From an uncultured Clostridia bacterium (GTDB lineage Bacteria > Bacillota > Clostridia > UBA1381), in contig CALXSS010000002.1 in assembly GCA_944391225.1 (NCBI GenBank), forward strand, positions 1-64,000: 64,000 nt of DNA, in the 5' to 3' direction. Position 1 is the stretch's first letter. Each line of letters starts with the position of its first letter. Of this stretch, positions 23,767-33,472 are shown one piece after another. A program made the position numbers and the translations under genes. Under the pieces are notes generated by a model. That model had not been told where the DNA came from. It ran no database searches and saw nothing but the letters and a program-made list of their open reading frames with translations.

Positions 23767-26340
23767 TTATGACCTATTTTTCTTTAATTTTTCAGTAAAA
23801 GCCTTTTGTAACTCCACTAATATCAGCGGCAGCAGTGAAAGTATGGCGCATATTGCAAGGCATGATCCGTTGAGCGGAACAACATTAAATAGAGTTGCTG
23901 CCGGAGGGAACATAATAACGGCAAGCTGGGCAGCAGTGCCGAGGATAAAGGATACAGCGAGATATTTATTCTTCAGCAGTCCGGCCTTGATAACAGAGCC
24001 GTCGCTGCGCATATTGAATGCGTGAACAAGCTGTGAAACGCTAAGCACAAAGAAAGCCATTGTCCTTGCCGTTGCTGTGCTGCCTGTAAAGTACAGGCCT
24101 GCGCTGTGAGCGAGCAGAGAGAGCGCGCCTATCATAAGCCCCTCAAATGCGATAGATGCCCATAATCCGCCTGAGAATATGCCCTTTTTGGGGTCAAGAG
24201 GCTTTCTTGTCATTATATCATCGGCAGCGGGATCAAGCCCGAGCGCGATAGCGGGGAACGAATCTGTTACGAGATTGACCCAGAGCAGCTCTATAGCGGT
24301 AAGCGGGGAGGAATAGCCGAATATCAGTCCGAACAGGACAGTTAATATTTCGCCGATATTGCTTGAAAGCAGAAATTTTACAGATTTCTTTATGTTGTCA
24401 TAGATCGCTCTTCCCTCGCGGACAGCGTAGACTATTGTTGCGAAGTTATCATCTGTCAGTATCATGTCAGAGGCGGATTTAGCCACATCAGTTCCTGTTA
24501 TTCCCATGCTGCACCCTATATCTGCGCCGGAGAGCGCGGGTGCGTCATTAACTCCGTCTCCTGTCATCGCCACTATCTCGCCGTTTTTTTGCAGCGCGCG
24601 CACTATCCGCGATTTGTGGTGAGGAGTGACGCGGGCGAAAACGTTTGTTTCTTTAACACATCCGCAAAGCGTATCGTCATCCATCGCGTCAAGCTCTGCT
24701 CCGGTAACGGCTCTGCCGTGACTGTTAGTTATACCTGTCATGCGAGCTATAGCAAGAGCGGTGTTTGCATGGTCGCCTGTTATCATTATAGTCCGTATGC
24801 CGGCGGAGCGGCAAAGCTTGACGGCTTCCTCTGCCTCAGGGCGCGGAGGGTCTGATATGCCTATAAGACCGGTATATGTAAGGTCGTATTCGCGTATCTC
24901 TCTCGAGCTTTTATCTGTGCGGAAAGCGCAGGCTATAACGCGCAGAGCGCTGTCAGTCATCTGCTCGTTTGCCGCAAGAATCTTATCCTTAAGCTGTTTT
25001 GTAAGCGGAACGGCGCGCGTGCCGTTCCAGTACGAGCTGCACAGCGGCAGCACGAACTCAAGAGCGCCCTTTACGATGGTTCTATTGCCGTCTTTGCCTG
25101 AGCAGAGCACTGTCATTCGCTTTCTTGCTGAATCAAACGGCACAGAAGCGATGCGCGGATATATTTTTTTGTACTCGTCAAAGCTGAGACCGCGTTTTTT
25201 TGCCGCATCTGTAATTGCCGCATCGGTGGGGTTGACATATTCTCCGGTATCCGAACAAAGGGAGCAAAGCTCAAAAAGAAGTCTGTCATCACGAGTTCTG
25301 ATGTCAGCGGTTTTCATTTTGTTTTGAGTAAGCGTTCCTGTTTTGTCAGAGCATATAACTGTTGCGCAGCCGAGTGTTTCAACTGACGGCAGATTGCGTA
25401 TTATGGCGTTGTGCTTAGACATGCGCATTATGCCGAGCGCGAGCATTATAGTGACTATTGCCGGCAGACCCTCTGGAATTGCCGCGACTGCAAGTGATAC
25501 TGATGTCATGAACATCTCAAAGGGCGGTATATGCTTTATCATGCCTATTATAAATATTATGCCGCAAATAAAAAGAGCCGTGACGCCAAGAGCTTTGCCT
25601 GTATCTGCGAGCCGTTTCTGCAAAGGTGTCGGGGCTGGCTCAGCATCTATCAGCAGCGAAGCTATTTTTCCTACCTCTGTATCCATTCCTGTGCGCACCA
25701 CCAGCGCGTATGCGCTGCCGCCTGTAATGTGAGTCGATGCCATGACCATATTTTTCATGTCTCCGACAGCGGTAAGTGAGTCAAGCAGTATGTCGGCGTC
25801 CTTTGTGACGGGGTGAGCCTCGCCGGTCAGGGAGGACTCGTCAGCAGCGAGCTGTTCTGAGGATATAAGACGGCAGTCGGCGCAGACCATATCTCCTGCC
25901 TTTAGACGAATAACGTCCCCGGGAACTATTTCCTCCGAATTGATCTTATATTCCTTTCCACTGCGAATTACAAGCGAATGCGGTGAGGAAAGCTTTTTAA
26001 GAGCCTCGAGTGAGTGCTCTGCGCGCATCTCCTGTATCACGCCTAAAAGAGCGTTCATAGTTACAATTGCGAGTATGATAAGCGATTCAGTAATATCTGC
26101 GTCTCCTGCCATAAGCGAGGTTATATATGATACCGCTGCTGCGCCAAGGAGAATAATTATCATAAAATCATTGAACTGTCCGGCAAAGCGCTTTATAAAG
26201 GATTTTTTCTTTTTGTCTTTGATCCTGTTTTTACCGTATTCAAGCAGCCTGTGACTTGCCTCTCGCTCATCAAGCCCGCTATGGATATCTGTTTTAAGCA
26301 TGTGCGCCGCCGATTCTGCGGTTATTTCGTGATATTCCAT
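23767..26340 (-). CDS. P-type ATPase, calcium-transporting (type II)
   Basis: An 857-residue membrane cation pump. In order: actuator domain with TGE in SLTGEAHPV, membrane motif PEGLP (cation site helix M4), phosphorylation motif CSDKTGTLT, nucleotide-binding KGALE, MITGDH, hinge TGDGVNDAPAL, and four to six C-terminal helices. This matches PMR1/SERCA-like calcium or manganese pumps of Firmicutes. ATG 26340 follows AGGAGGG by 5-6 nt; a longer frame of 18 codons upstream lacks a ribosome site. Monocistronic, convergent with nothing, just upstream of the tRNA cluster on the same strand. Ion specificity (calcium most likely) is inferred from the family. Confidence 0.95.
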   Translation of the reverse strand: MEYHEITAESAAHMLKTDIHSGLDEREASHRLLEYGKNRIKDKKKKSFIKRFAGQFNDFMIIILLGAAAVSYITSLMAGDADITESLIILAIVTMNALLGVIQEMRAEHSLEALKKLSSPHSLVIRSGKEYKINSEEIVPGDVIRLKAGDMVCADCRLISSEQLAADESSLTGEAHPVTKDADILLDSLTAVGDMKNMVMASTHITGGSAYALVVRTGMDTEVGKIASLLIDAEPAPTPLQKRLADTGKALGVTALFICGIIFIIGMIKHIPPFEMFMTSVSLAVAAIPEGLPAIVTIMLALGIMRMSKHNAIIRNLPSVETLGCATVICSDKTGTLTQNKMKTADIRTRDDRLLFELCSLCSDTGEYVNPTDAAITDAAKKRGLSFDEYKKIYPRIASVPFDSARKRMTVLCSGKDGNRTIVKGALEFVLPLCSSYWNGTRAVPLTKQLKDKILAANEQMTDSALRVIACAFRTDKSSREIREYDLTYTGLIGISDPPRPEAEEAVKLCRSAGIRTIMITGDHANTALAIARMTGITNSHGRAVTGAELDAMDDDTLCGCVKETNVFARVTPHHKSRIVRALQKNGEIVAMTGDGVNDAPALSGADIGCSMGITGTDVAKSASDMILTDDNFATIVYAVREGRAIYDNIKKSVKFLLSSNIGEILTVLFGLIFGYSSPLTAIELLWVNLVTDSFPAIALGLDPAADDIMTRKPLDPKKGIFSGGLWASIAFEGLMIGALSLLAHSAGLYFTGSTATARTMAFFVLSVSQLVHAFNMRSDGSVIKAGLLKNKYLAVSFILGTAAQLAVIMFPPAATLFNVVPLNGSCLAICAILSLLPLILVELQKAFTEKLKKNRS

Positions 26341-26466
26341 ATGTATCCCTCCTGTGTTATCAACTATGTCGCTTGAGCTGTGGTCTTTACGCACAGTTAT
26401 TTGTACATGGATATGTGCAAAACGCTGAAATTATAACATTCGCACGACCTTTTAAGAAAAAATGTT

Positions 26467-26495
26467 TTGTGTCCCGCAGTAATTTATGATATACT
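26467..26495 (+). promoter_or_regulatory. Possible promoter of the Y1-transposase-like gene
   Basis: TTGTGT at 26467-26472 and TATACT at 26490-26495, 17-bp spacer, with TATG before the -10 hexamer. Moderate match. Confidence 0.4.
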
Positions 26496-26564
26496 TATAT
26501 AGAGGTATGCAGGCGACATGAAATTAAAGGCAGTGATATGAATATTGATTGGGGAGGGATCAGA

Positions 26565-27107
26565 ATGGCAAGGAAAGCGAGAGAAAAAAGCAGCTCCGGT
26601 ATATATGCTGTAATACTCAGAACAAACAAAGAAGTTTTTAAGAAAAAGCATTATAACGATGTGTTTAGAGAAATTTTGACCGGACAGTTTGGGGAGCGTA
26701 TGAAAGGGGTGCGTTTTTATGACGATAGTGTTCATATACTTCTTAAAGAGAGTGAGAATGGCATAGCTGCTGATATGAAGCCTGTAATAATATCATTTGC
26801 AAGGACATATAACAGAGAGAATGAATGTGACGGAAAGCTTTTTAAGGATAGATTTAGAAGCGTGCCGGTCGAAACAGCTGAGGCTGAGGCGGAATGTATT
26901 CGTTATCTGAACGGAGGCAAAAAGGCGGCGCAGTATATGATGCGCGGAGAAAATAGCGTAGCTGTGCCATATAGAAAAAAACAGTCAAAGCCTCATGATA
27001 CGGAAAACAATGAAGAAAAGCAAAAGGATCATACTGTGGATAAGGAGCCTGAGATCAAAAGCCAAAAGCCGAAGAAAAGAGATACTATGCCTACATGGCT
27101 GCTCTGA
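26565..27107 (+). CDS. Degenerate Y1 (REP-associated/IS200-like) transposase-like protein
   Basis: A 180-residue protein whose first 120 residues follow the Y1_Tnp family: start MARKAREKSSSGIYAVILR, central segment RFYDDSVHILLKE, DRFRSVPVE and CIRYLN. In active family members the central segment reads NHVH-LL (the HUH metal site); here the first His is replaced by Ser (SVH), while a Tyr is kept in RYLN. The C-terminal 50 residues are a Lys/Glu-rich tail. The protein is therefore probably inactive as a nuclease or domesticated. ATG 26565 follows GGGGAGGG by 6 nt. It lies 69 bp from copy B of the interspersed repeat. Confidence 0.75.
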   Translation: MARKAREKSSSGIYAVILRTNKEVFKKKHYNDVFREILTGQFGERMKGVRFYDDSVHILLKESENGIAADMKPVIISFARTYNRENECDGKLFKDRFRSVPVETAEAEAECIRYLNGGKKAAQYMMRGENSVAVPYRKKQSKPHDTENNEEKQKDHTVDKEPEIKSQKPKKRDTMPTWLL

Positions 27108-27176
27108 TGTCGAAAACAGTCGGACAGTTTTTGTGATAAATTAAATATAAAACGCATAAAATTACTAACGAGAACA

Positions 27177-27449
27177 GGGCTGCAGCAAAATGCACAGACC
27201 ACATAAAGCGAAAATAACAAGGCAGGTAAGCCATTTTTATGGATCACTGCTATCAGTTTTAAGGTGGAAATTTTCATAAATGAAAATTTCAGTATTAAAA
27301 TCGCTTTATGTTACGAACGAAACTCACCGCTCGACGTACCACCGTACGCCTTCGGGCAAGGGGGCTGCGCCCCTTCGTTTCGTCCGTTCTGCACTATTTT
27401 TCTAAAGCCCCCAGGGCTGTAGCAAACGCGTTGAGTTTTGCAACAGCTT
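27177..27449 (-). repeat. Interspersed repeat, copy B (inverted, 273 bp)
   Basis: Reverse-orientation copy of the repeat at 17411 and 54766, about 90 percent identical by eye with a few single-base indels, one of them in the run at 27236-27240. These shifts destroy the minus-strand reading frame seen in the other copies. It occupies most of the 392-bp gap between the Y1-like gene and the deacetylase gene. Confidence 0.85.
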
Positions 27450-27499
27450 TGTACAAACAAGGTGTATAAACACCGCAGAAAAAAATCGGAGGTAATTTT

Positions 27500-28261
27500 A
27501 TGCGTTTTTATGTTATTAGGATAAAGTATTTATTGTTTGCGGCGGCTATTGCTGTCGCTATACCGCTAATATGTCTAACATCTGGCAAAACAGTTGTCAC
27601 ATTCCTCACCGGGGGCAGAGAAGTGCCAATATACAGTGTAGAAAGAGGGGACAATAAAATAGCCCTTACATTTGACAGCGCATGGAATGACGATGATATT
27701 GACAGCATAATAAAAACGCTTGTTTCAAAAAAATGCAAAGCCACCTTTTTTGTAACGGGGAAATGGGCAGAACAGTATTCTTCATCTCTGAACAAGCTGT
27801 ACAGAAACGGTTTTGAGATAGGCACTCATTCATATAATCACGATGATTATACAAAGATGTCATCTGATGAAATAATAAGGGACATAGAAAAAGCAGAGGC
27901 TGCGGTAATGCGCGTTACAGGCAAAAGACCGGAGCTTATGAGGGCGCCGTCAGGAGCGTATAACGATACTGTGGTGCGTACGGTGGAGCAGAGCGGCAGA
28001 AAATACATACAATGGTCTGTGGATGGGATAGACTATAACGACGCATCTGCTGAGGAGATATATAACAGAGTGATCTCAAAGGCAAGCAGCGGAGATATTA
28101 TACTGCTGCATAACGGAACAGCGCATACGGCGGAAGTCTTGCCGCAAATAATAGAAAAGCTTTCAGAAAGCTATGAGCTTGTGACAGTGTCTGAACTGAT
28201 ATATAAGGATAATTATACTATTGACTATGCCGGCAGGCAGCATCTCAATGAAATGTATTGA
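27500..28261 (+). CDS. Polysaccharide deacetylase, PdaB-like (CE4)
   Basis: A 253-residue CE4-family deacetylase with an N-terminal membrane anchor or signal (residues 8-28). Metal motif TFDSAW (about 55-60) replaces the usual TFDDGP, as is common in the sporulation PdaB-like branch of Clostridia. The zinc motif is HSYNH (about 112-116), then RAPSGAYN, WSVDGIDY and LLHNG complete motifs 3-5. It likely deacetylates N-acetyl groups of peptidoglycan or cortex at the outer membrane face. GGAGG lies 8 nt before ATG. A terminator follows. Spore formation by the host is suggested but not proved by this gene. Confidence 0.88.
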   Translation: MRFYVIRIKYLLFAAAIAVAIPLICLTSGKTVVTFLTGGREVPIYSVERGDNKIALTFDSAWNDDDIDSIIKTLVSKKCKATFFVTGKWAEQYSSSLNKLYRNGFEIGTHSYNHDDYTKMSSDEIIRDIEKAEAAVMRVTGKRPELMRAPSGAYNDTVVRTVEQSGRKYIQWSVDGIDYNDASAEEIYNRVISKASSGDIILLHNGTAHTAEVLPQIIEKLSESYELVTVSELIYKDNYTIDYAGRQHLNEMY

Positions 28262-28282
28262 GGAATGCAGAAACTCAAAATG

Positions 28283-28310
28283 GAGCGGTAATTAGAGCGC
28301 CGCTCTTTTT
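28283..28310 (+). terminator. Rho-independent terminator after the deacetylase
   Basis: GAGCGG (28283-28288) pairs with CCGCTC (28300-28305), followed by five T. Confidence 0.75.
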
Positions 28311-28448
28311 GTGTATAAAAATGTCAGCGGCGACGAGGATATATTTATTGTGAATGTATAAATCGAATACAGTTTTCAGTATATAAGAGCGCGGTATCAT
28401 TATATTTCACCAAAAATAATAAAAAAACGATTATATTAAAAAAAAGGG

Positions 28449-28477
28449 TTGAAAAAAGCTGGTGATAGTGGTATTAT
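28449..28477 (+). promoter_or_regulatory. Promoter of the GH43 gene
   Basis: TTGAAA at 28449-28454 and TATTAT at 28472-28477 with 17-bp spacing, preceded by a very A-rich stretch. Confidence 0.6.
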
Positions 28478-28540
28478 GCTATAAGCGCGGATTGAGCCGC
28501 CGGATAAATGAAAATCATACTGTATGGAGAGTGGTATAAT

Positions 28541-29476
28541 ATGGATAAGGAATTGCAATATAGAAACCCGCTTGTATATCAGAGAGCAGATCCGCATGTT
28601 TTAAAGCATGGGGACATGTATTATTTTACGGGAACTGTACCGGGATATGATTATATTGAGCTGCGCTCTGCAAAGTCACTGAATGAATTGACATTTGCAA
28701 ACGCAAAGATCGTCTGGAAAAAGCATAAATCCGGACCTATGGGCGCACAGATATGGGCGCCGGAGATACATTATTTCAATAACAAGTGGTACATATATTT
28801 TACTGCCGGCGATGCCGAGGATATTTGGAGGATACGCCCGTATGTGCTCGAATGCAGCGGGGATCCGATGGTAGATGAATGGAAAGAGCTTGGCAGGATA
28901 GATGTCGGATATGACAGCTTTGCGCTTGATATGACAGTATTTTTTGTGAATGGCGTGCAGTATGCGACATGGGCGCAGAAAATAGAGGATGAGATAGGCT
29001 CGGTCATATTCATAGCTAAAATGAAGGATCCGTGCACTTTGGAAAGCGAGCCTGTGTGTATATCAAAGCCGGAGTATGAATGGGAAAAGCAAGGCTTCAA
29101 GGTGAATGAAGGACCAGCAGTGCTGCAAAGAAATGGTAAGATTATACTTACATATTCAGCTTCGGATACAGGCTGGAGATACTGCATGGGTATGCTCTGG
29201 GCAGAGCAGGGAGCAGATCTTCTTGATGTTTCGTCATGGCATAAAAGCTCTGAGCCGGTGTTTAGGACTTCTGAAAAGAATGGTCAGTATGGTCCCGGTC
29301 ACAACAGCTTTACAACTGACGGCGATGATGATGTGCTTATATATCATTGCCGTAATTATAAGGAGATCGAAGGTGATCCTCTTGATGATCCCAACAGGCA
29401 CGCAAGAGCAAAGAAGTTCACCTATGATGAAAACGGACTGCCTGTATTCGGCGAGCCGGATCCTGAAAATATATAA
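28541..29476 (+). CDS. Glycoside hydrolase family 43 (arabinofuranosidase/xylosidase type)
   Basis: A 311-residue five-bladed beta-propeller enzyme. The catalytic base Asp lies in QRADPHVLKHG (Asp near residue 16), the pKa-modulating Asp in FALDMTVF (about 131), and the general acid Glu in VNEGPAVL (about 202); the H of GPGHNSF fits the central calcium/water site. There is no signal peptide, so it acts on imported oligosaccharides. ATG 28541 is chosen over 28508 because GGAGAG precedes it and the upstream extension has no ribosome site. It is monocistronic with its own promoter. Subfamily, and so arabinose or xylose preference, cannot be fixed by eye. Confidence 0.88.
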   Translation: MDKELQYRNPLVYQRADPHVLKHGDMYYFTGTVPGYDYIELRSAKSLNELTFANAKIVWKKHKSGPMGAQIWAPEIHYFNNKWYIYFTAGDAEDIWRIRPYVLECSGDPMVDEWKELGRIDVGYDSFALDMTVFFVNGVQYATWAQKIEDEIGSVIFIAKMKDPCTLESEPVCISKPEYEWEKQGFKVNEGPAVLQRNGKIILTYSASDTGWRYCMGMLWAEQGADLLDVSSWHKSSEPVFRTSEKNGQYGPGHNSFTTDGDDDVLIYHCRNYKEIEGDPLDDPNRHARAKKFTYDENGLPVFGEPDPENI

Positions 29477-29478
29477 AT

Positions 29479-29538
29479 AAAAAGGCATAATATCGCAGCT
29501 TCTGACATTGATCAGAGCAGCGGTATTATGCTTTTTTT
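29479..29538. terminator. Bidirectional terminator between GH43 and ssb-like genes
   Basis: Long stem (about 29481-29496 with 29519-29535, few G-U pairs) bounded by A and T runs on both sides, serving the convergent genes. Confidence 0.75.
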
Positions 29539-29542
29539 ATGT

Positions 29543-30235
29543 TTATATCACAGTATGGTTTTCATGAGTTGATACGGCGTCCTCGTGTGATCCTTCGGAG
29601 GGGGATTCCGGAGCGTTCTTCTCAACAAGCTCCATTCTGTTTACAGATACTTCATATGCGGTTTTTGTGATGACCTCATCATCGCTTAGCCGTTTCTGAT
29701 AATTTCTGGACTGTATGCGTCCCCACACCTTGACATTGTCTCCGACGCTCAGGGTCTTTGCATACCTCGCATTTCTGCCCCAGGCTATTACGGGTATGTA
29801 ATCAGATTTGTTGTAGCTTCTGTTTACGGCTATCAGTAGATCGGTTATTTCTCTGCCAAACGGCGTTGTGCGGTAAACAGGAGCTTTGCATATAAATCCG
29901 TTAAGATAAAGTGTGTTAGGATTATGCAGGCGTTCTCCGCTGCTTTTTTTGATGTCTTTTGCGAATATGGTAAGAACAAGCCGGTTGTCTCCGCTTGGCT
30001 CGTAATTGTTGTAGGATCTGAATTGTCCGTCAATGTCGACTGTGTCGCCTATGCTGAAGCTTTCGCCGGCAAGAAGTCTTTCTGAGACCATAACGCGCAC
30101 AGCATCGTCAGTACCGCTTAGACGTGGTATGCTGAGTGTAAAGGTATAGAATTTCTCTGCGTAGATCTCGTGATTGAATACAAATTCATCGGCGATAACG
30201 CCGCTGACCTGCGCTTGATTGTTTGTGTTGTCCAT
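29543..30235 (-). CDS. Single-stranded DNA-binding protein-like, two OB folds
   Basis: A 230-residue cytosolic protein with two tandem SSB-type OB-fold repeats: residues about 8-105 (VSGVIADEF ... VDIDGQFRS) and about 115-200 (LNGFICKAPVYRTTPFGREITDLLIAVNR ... VKVWGRIQSRNY). The second repeat looks like classical Ssb, the first is diverged. The C-terminal tail is acidic/polar but lacks the DDDIPF-type tip of replicative Ssb. Start ATG 30235 has AAGGAGG 12 nt upstream. It is probably an accessory Ssb or PriB-like protein, not the housekeeping ssb of the rpsF-rpsR operon. Monocistronic. Confidence 0.8.
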   Translation of the reverse strand: MDNTNNQAQVSGVIADEFVFNHEIYAEKFYTFTLSIPRLSGTDDAVRVMVSERLLAGESFSIGDTVDIDGQFRSYNNYEPSGDNRLVLTIFAKDIKKSSGERLHNPNTLYLNGFICKAPVYRTTPFGREITDLLIAVNRSYNKSDYIPVIAWGRNARYAKTLSVGDNVKVWGRIQSRNYQKRLSDDEVITKTAYEVSVNRMELVEKNAPESPSEGSHEDAVSTHENHTVI

Positions 30236-30371
30236 ATGAGTATATATCCTCCTTAGTTTGATTTTCATTAATTAGTCTATGATGCGCCGGGTAAAAATAT
30301 TCTAAAAACAGTTCGACACAAAAAAACATGAGATTTTTGCGGTATATGGCAAAACAACCGCCAAAAAGGTC

Positions 30372-30400
30372 TTGACAAATATATTCAAAAATGAGATAAT
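30372..30400 (+). promoter_or_regulatory. Promoter of the small membrane protein-valS unit
   Basis: TTGACA at 30372-30377 and GATAAT at 30395-30400, 17-bp spacer. No T-box-like leader is visible before valS. Confidence 0.7.
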
Positions 30401-30457
30401 ATAAATTAGACTGTGGTTTTGACACAGCCTCACTATAAATGAAAGGACACAGAAAAG

Positions 30458-30646
30458 ATGCTCACTAAAATAATATGTCTTGCTGTCTGCGCTATTTTGC
30501 TGTTTGTGAGCTACAGGGCGCGGTTCTTTGCAGAGAGGATCTTAAAAAAACAGGATCCGTCAGAGGCACTGCTGCTGAAAATCAAAATTGCCGCGCTGGC
30601 GTGTTCGGCGGCGCTGTTTATAATAGTTCTGATATTTATGAAATAA
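30458..30646 (+). CDS. Small two-helix membrane protein upstream of valS
   Basis: A 62-residue protein with two predicted membrane helices (residues 3-20 and 40-60) joined by a basic loop (RARFFAERILKKQ). It is preceded by GAAAGGACACAG and sits 51 bp upstream of valS in the same transcription unit. No recognised family. Hypothetical membrane protein of the host group; real expression is supported only by its promoter, ribosome site and composition. Confidence 0.6.
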   Translation: MLTKIICLAVCAILLFVSYRARFFAERILKKQDPSEALLLKIKIAALACSAALFIIVLIFMK

Positions 30647-30697
30647 AAAATACCGCCCTTTATATGGGCTGTGATATAGAGGAAGGAAACAAGAGAT

Positions 30698-33343
30698 ATG
30701 GAAGACGCTAAAAATATAGCAAAGAATTATGATCCTCAGTCATTTGAGGATAAGCTTTATAATGAATGGGTAACAAAGGGCTATTTCCATGCTGAGGTAA
30801 ACAAGGATAAAAAGCCGTTTACTATAGTAATACCGCCCCCGAATGTAACAGGACAGCTGCATATGGGACATGCTCTTGATGAAACATTGCAGGATATACT
30901 AATAAGATATAAGCGCATGCAGGGCTATGAAACACTGTGGGTGCCTGGAACGGATCATGCCGGAATAGCTACTCAGATAAAGGTTGAGGAGGATATGCGT
31001 GAAAATGAGGGCTTAACGCGCTATGACCTTGGCAGAGAAAAGTTTCTTGAGCGCGTATGGGCGTGGAAAGAGAAGTTTGGCAGCCGTATAATAAATCAGC
31101 TTAAAAAGATCGGCTCCTCCTGCGACTGGGACAGGGAGCGCTTTACAATGGATGAGGGCTGCTCAAAGGCTGTTCGTGAAGTGTTCGTAAATCTTTATAA
31201 CAAGGGGCTTATATATCAGGGAGCAAGGATAATCAACTGGTGTCCTAAGTGTATAACAGCTCTTTCAGATGCCGAGGTAGAGCACGTTGAACATGAAGGT
31301 AATTTCTGGCATATAAAGTATCCTGTAAAAGACAGTGACGAGTATGTTATAATCGCCACAACAAGACCGGAAACACTTTTCGGAGATACTGCCGTTGCGG
31401 TAAATCCTGAGGATGAAAGATATAAGGGCATTATAGGCAAGACGCTCCTTCTGCCGCTTACAGACCGAGAAATACCAGTAATAGCTGATGAGTATGTTGA
31501 CAAGGAGTTTGGTACAGGCTGCGTAAAGATCACACCTGCGCATGATCCTAACGACTTTGAGGTAGGTCTGCGCCATGATCTTGAGCGTATAAAGGTACTC
31601 AATGATGATGCTACAATGAACAGTTATGCCGGAAAGTACGAGGGCATGGATCGTTACGAGTGCCGCAAAAAGATGCTAGAGGATCTTGACGCTATGGGAT
31701 TGCTTGTAAAGACGGAGCCGCATTCGCACAATGTAGGGCAGTGTTATAGATGCGGAACTACAGTAGAGCCGATAATCTCAAAGCAGTGGTTCGTAAAGAT
31801 GAAGCCGCTTGCAGAGCCTGCGATAGATGTAGTAAAGAACGGTGATATAAAGTTTGTTCCGGAGCGTTTCTCCAAGACGTATATGAACTGGATGGAGGGC
31901 GTGTTCGACTGGTGTATTTCACGTCAGCTCTGGTGGGGACATAGAATACCCGCGTTCTACTGTGATAAGTGCGGTCATACAACAGTCTCAAAGGAGAATA
32001 TAGAGGTATGTCCGGAGTGCGGAGGCAGTGTTCATCAGGACGAGGATGTACTCGACACCTGGTTCTCATCAGCTCTCTGGCCGTTCTCAACTCTTGGCTG
32101 GCCTGAGAAAACAGAGGAGCTCGAGTATTTCTATCCTACAAGCGTGCTTGTTACAGGCTATGATATTATATTCTTCTGGGTAGCGAGAATGATCTTCTCA
32201 GGACTTGAGCATACAGGAAAGAAACCGTTCGACCATGTGTTCCTGCACGGACTCGTACGTGATTCTCAGGGACGCAAAATGTCGAAGTCTCTCGGAAATG
32301 GAATCGATCCTCTGAAGATAATAGAGCAGTATGGCGCAGACGCGCTCAGATTCACTCTTGCAACAGGCAACGCGCCCGGAAACGATATGCGTTTCTATAT
32401 AGAAAGAGTAGAAGCCGGAAGAAACTTTGCGAATAAGATATGGAATGCGTCAAGATTTACTATGATGAATCTTGAGATAACAGAAAACAAGCTGCCTGAT
32501 ATGTCTGAGCTTCAGCTTGAGGATAAATGGATACTTTCACGCTATAATAAGATAGTTCGCATAGTGACAGATAATCTTGATAAGTTCGAGCTGGGCGTTG
32601 CGCTTTCAAATCTTTATGATTTCATATGGGAGTGCTTCTGCGATTGGTATATAGAGCTTGTAAAGCCGAGACTGTTCGATAAGGAAAATCCAACAGGAAA
32701 GGCAGCACAGTATGTTCTCACATATGTGCTGTCACACACAATGCAGCTGCTGCATCCGTTCATGCCGTTTATAACCGAAGAAATATGGCTGCATCTGCCT
32801 CATGAGGGCGAGAGCATAGTAATAAGCCATTTCCCTGAATACAGCGAGGAGCTCGTATTTGAGGAGGAGGAAAAGGCTATGACGCTTATCATGGATGCTA
32901 TTTCCGCTGTCCGCAACAGACGCGCAGAAATGAACGTTCCGCCGTCAAAGAAGGCGAAAACGATAATAGTAACGCCTAAGCCGGAGATATTTGAAAAGGG
33001 TGTGGCATTCTTTGAAAAGCTTGCGTCCGCAAGTGAAGTGGAGGTAAGGGCTGACAAGAGAGACATACCTGCAAATGCTGTGAATATAGTTGTGGCAGAC
33101 GCTGAGATCTATCTGCCAATGAGCGAGCTTGTTGATAAGGACAAGGAGCTTGCAAGACTCAATGCGGAAAAGAAAAAGCTTGAGGGAGAGATAAAGCGTG
33201 TAGAGGGCAAGCTCAATAATGCCGGCTTTGTGGCAAAGGCTCCGCAGAAGGTAGTTGATGAGGAGCGCGCAAAGGGTGAAAAATATAAGAGCATGCTTGA
33301 GAAAGTCATTGAAAATATAAGGTCAATGGAACAGCTCAGCTGA
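30698..33343 (+). CDS. valS: Valyl-tRNA synthetase
   Basis: An 881-residue class I aminoacyl-tRNA synthetase charging tRNA-Val. The HIGH-type motif is in [14 protein letters not shown] (about residues 46-59), the editing (CP1) domain covers about 190-350 with [14 protein letters not shown], a CxxC zinc segment (CPKC/CYRC and CDKC...CPEC) is seen, and KMSKS is in [10 protein letters not shown] (about 526-535). The C-terminal coiled-coil arm (about 820-880, Lys/Glu-rich) is present. Complete and typical. It shares a promoter with the upstream micro-protein and ends at a terminator. No T-box leader is seen, which is notable for a Firmicutes synthetase gene. Confidence 0.98.
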   Translation: MEDAKNIAKNYDPQSFEDKLYNEWVTKGYFHAEVNKDKKPFTIVIPPPNVTGQLHMGHALDETLQDILIRYKRMQGYETLWVPGTDHAGIATQIKVEEDMRENEGLTRYDLGREKFLERVWAWKEKFGSRIINQLKKIGSSCDWDRERFTMDEGCSKAVREVFVNLYNKGLIYQGARIINWCPKCITALSDAEVEHVEHEGNFWHIKYPVKDSDEYVIIATTRPETLFGDTAVAVNPEDERYKGIIGKTLLLPLTDREIPVIADEYVDKEFGTGCVKITPAHDPNDFEVGLRHDLERIKVLNDDATMNSYAGKYEGMDRYECRKKMLEDLDAMGLLVKTEPHSHNVGQCYRCGTTVEPIISKQWFVKMKPLAEPAIDVVKNGDIKFVPERFSKTYMNWMEGVFDWCISRQLWWGHRIPAFYCDKCGHTTVSKENIEVCPECGGSVHQDEDVLDTWFSSALWPFSTLGWPEKTEELEYFYPTSVLVTGYDIIFFWVARMIFSGLEHTGKKPFDHVFLHGLVRDSQGRKMSKSLGNGIDPLKIIEQYGADALRFTLATGNAPGNDMRFYIERVEAGRNFANKIWNASRFTMMNLEITENKLPDMSELQLEDKWILSRYNKIVRIVTDNLDKFELGVALSNLYDFIWECFCDWYIELVKPRLFDKENPTGKAAQYVLTYVLSHTMQLLHPFMPFITEEIWLHLPHEGESIVISHFPEYSEELVFEEEEKAMTLIMDAISAVRNRRAEMNVPPSKKAKTIIVTPKPEIFEKGVAFFEKLASASEVEVRADKRDIPANAVNIVVADAEIYLPMSELVDKDKELARLNAEKKKLEGEIKRVEGKLNNAGFVAKAPQKVVDEERAKGEKYKSMLEKVIENIRSMEQLS

Positions 33344-33373
33344 TATATTTATAAACTTACAGGAATAATAACA

Positions 33374-33416
33374 AGGGGTATCTTAAAGACGGAGACTTTT
33401 AGATGCCCCTTTATTT
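33374..33416 (+). terminator. Rho-independent terminator after valS
   Basis: AGGGGTATCT (33374-33383) pairs with AGATGCCCCT (33401-33410) with one G-U pair, followed by a T-rich tract. Confidence 0.75.
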
Positions 33417-33472
33417 AAAAGATAAAACAATTTCAAATATATCCTGGATATAGTTCATGGAGGTGACAATAT

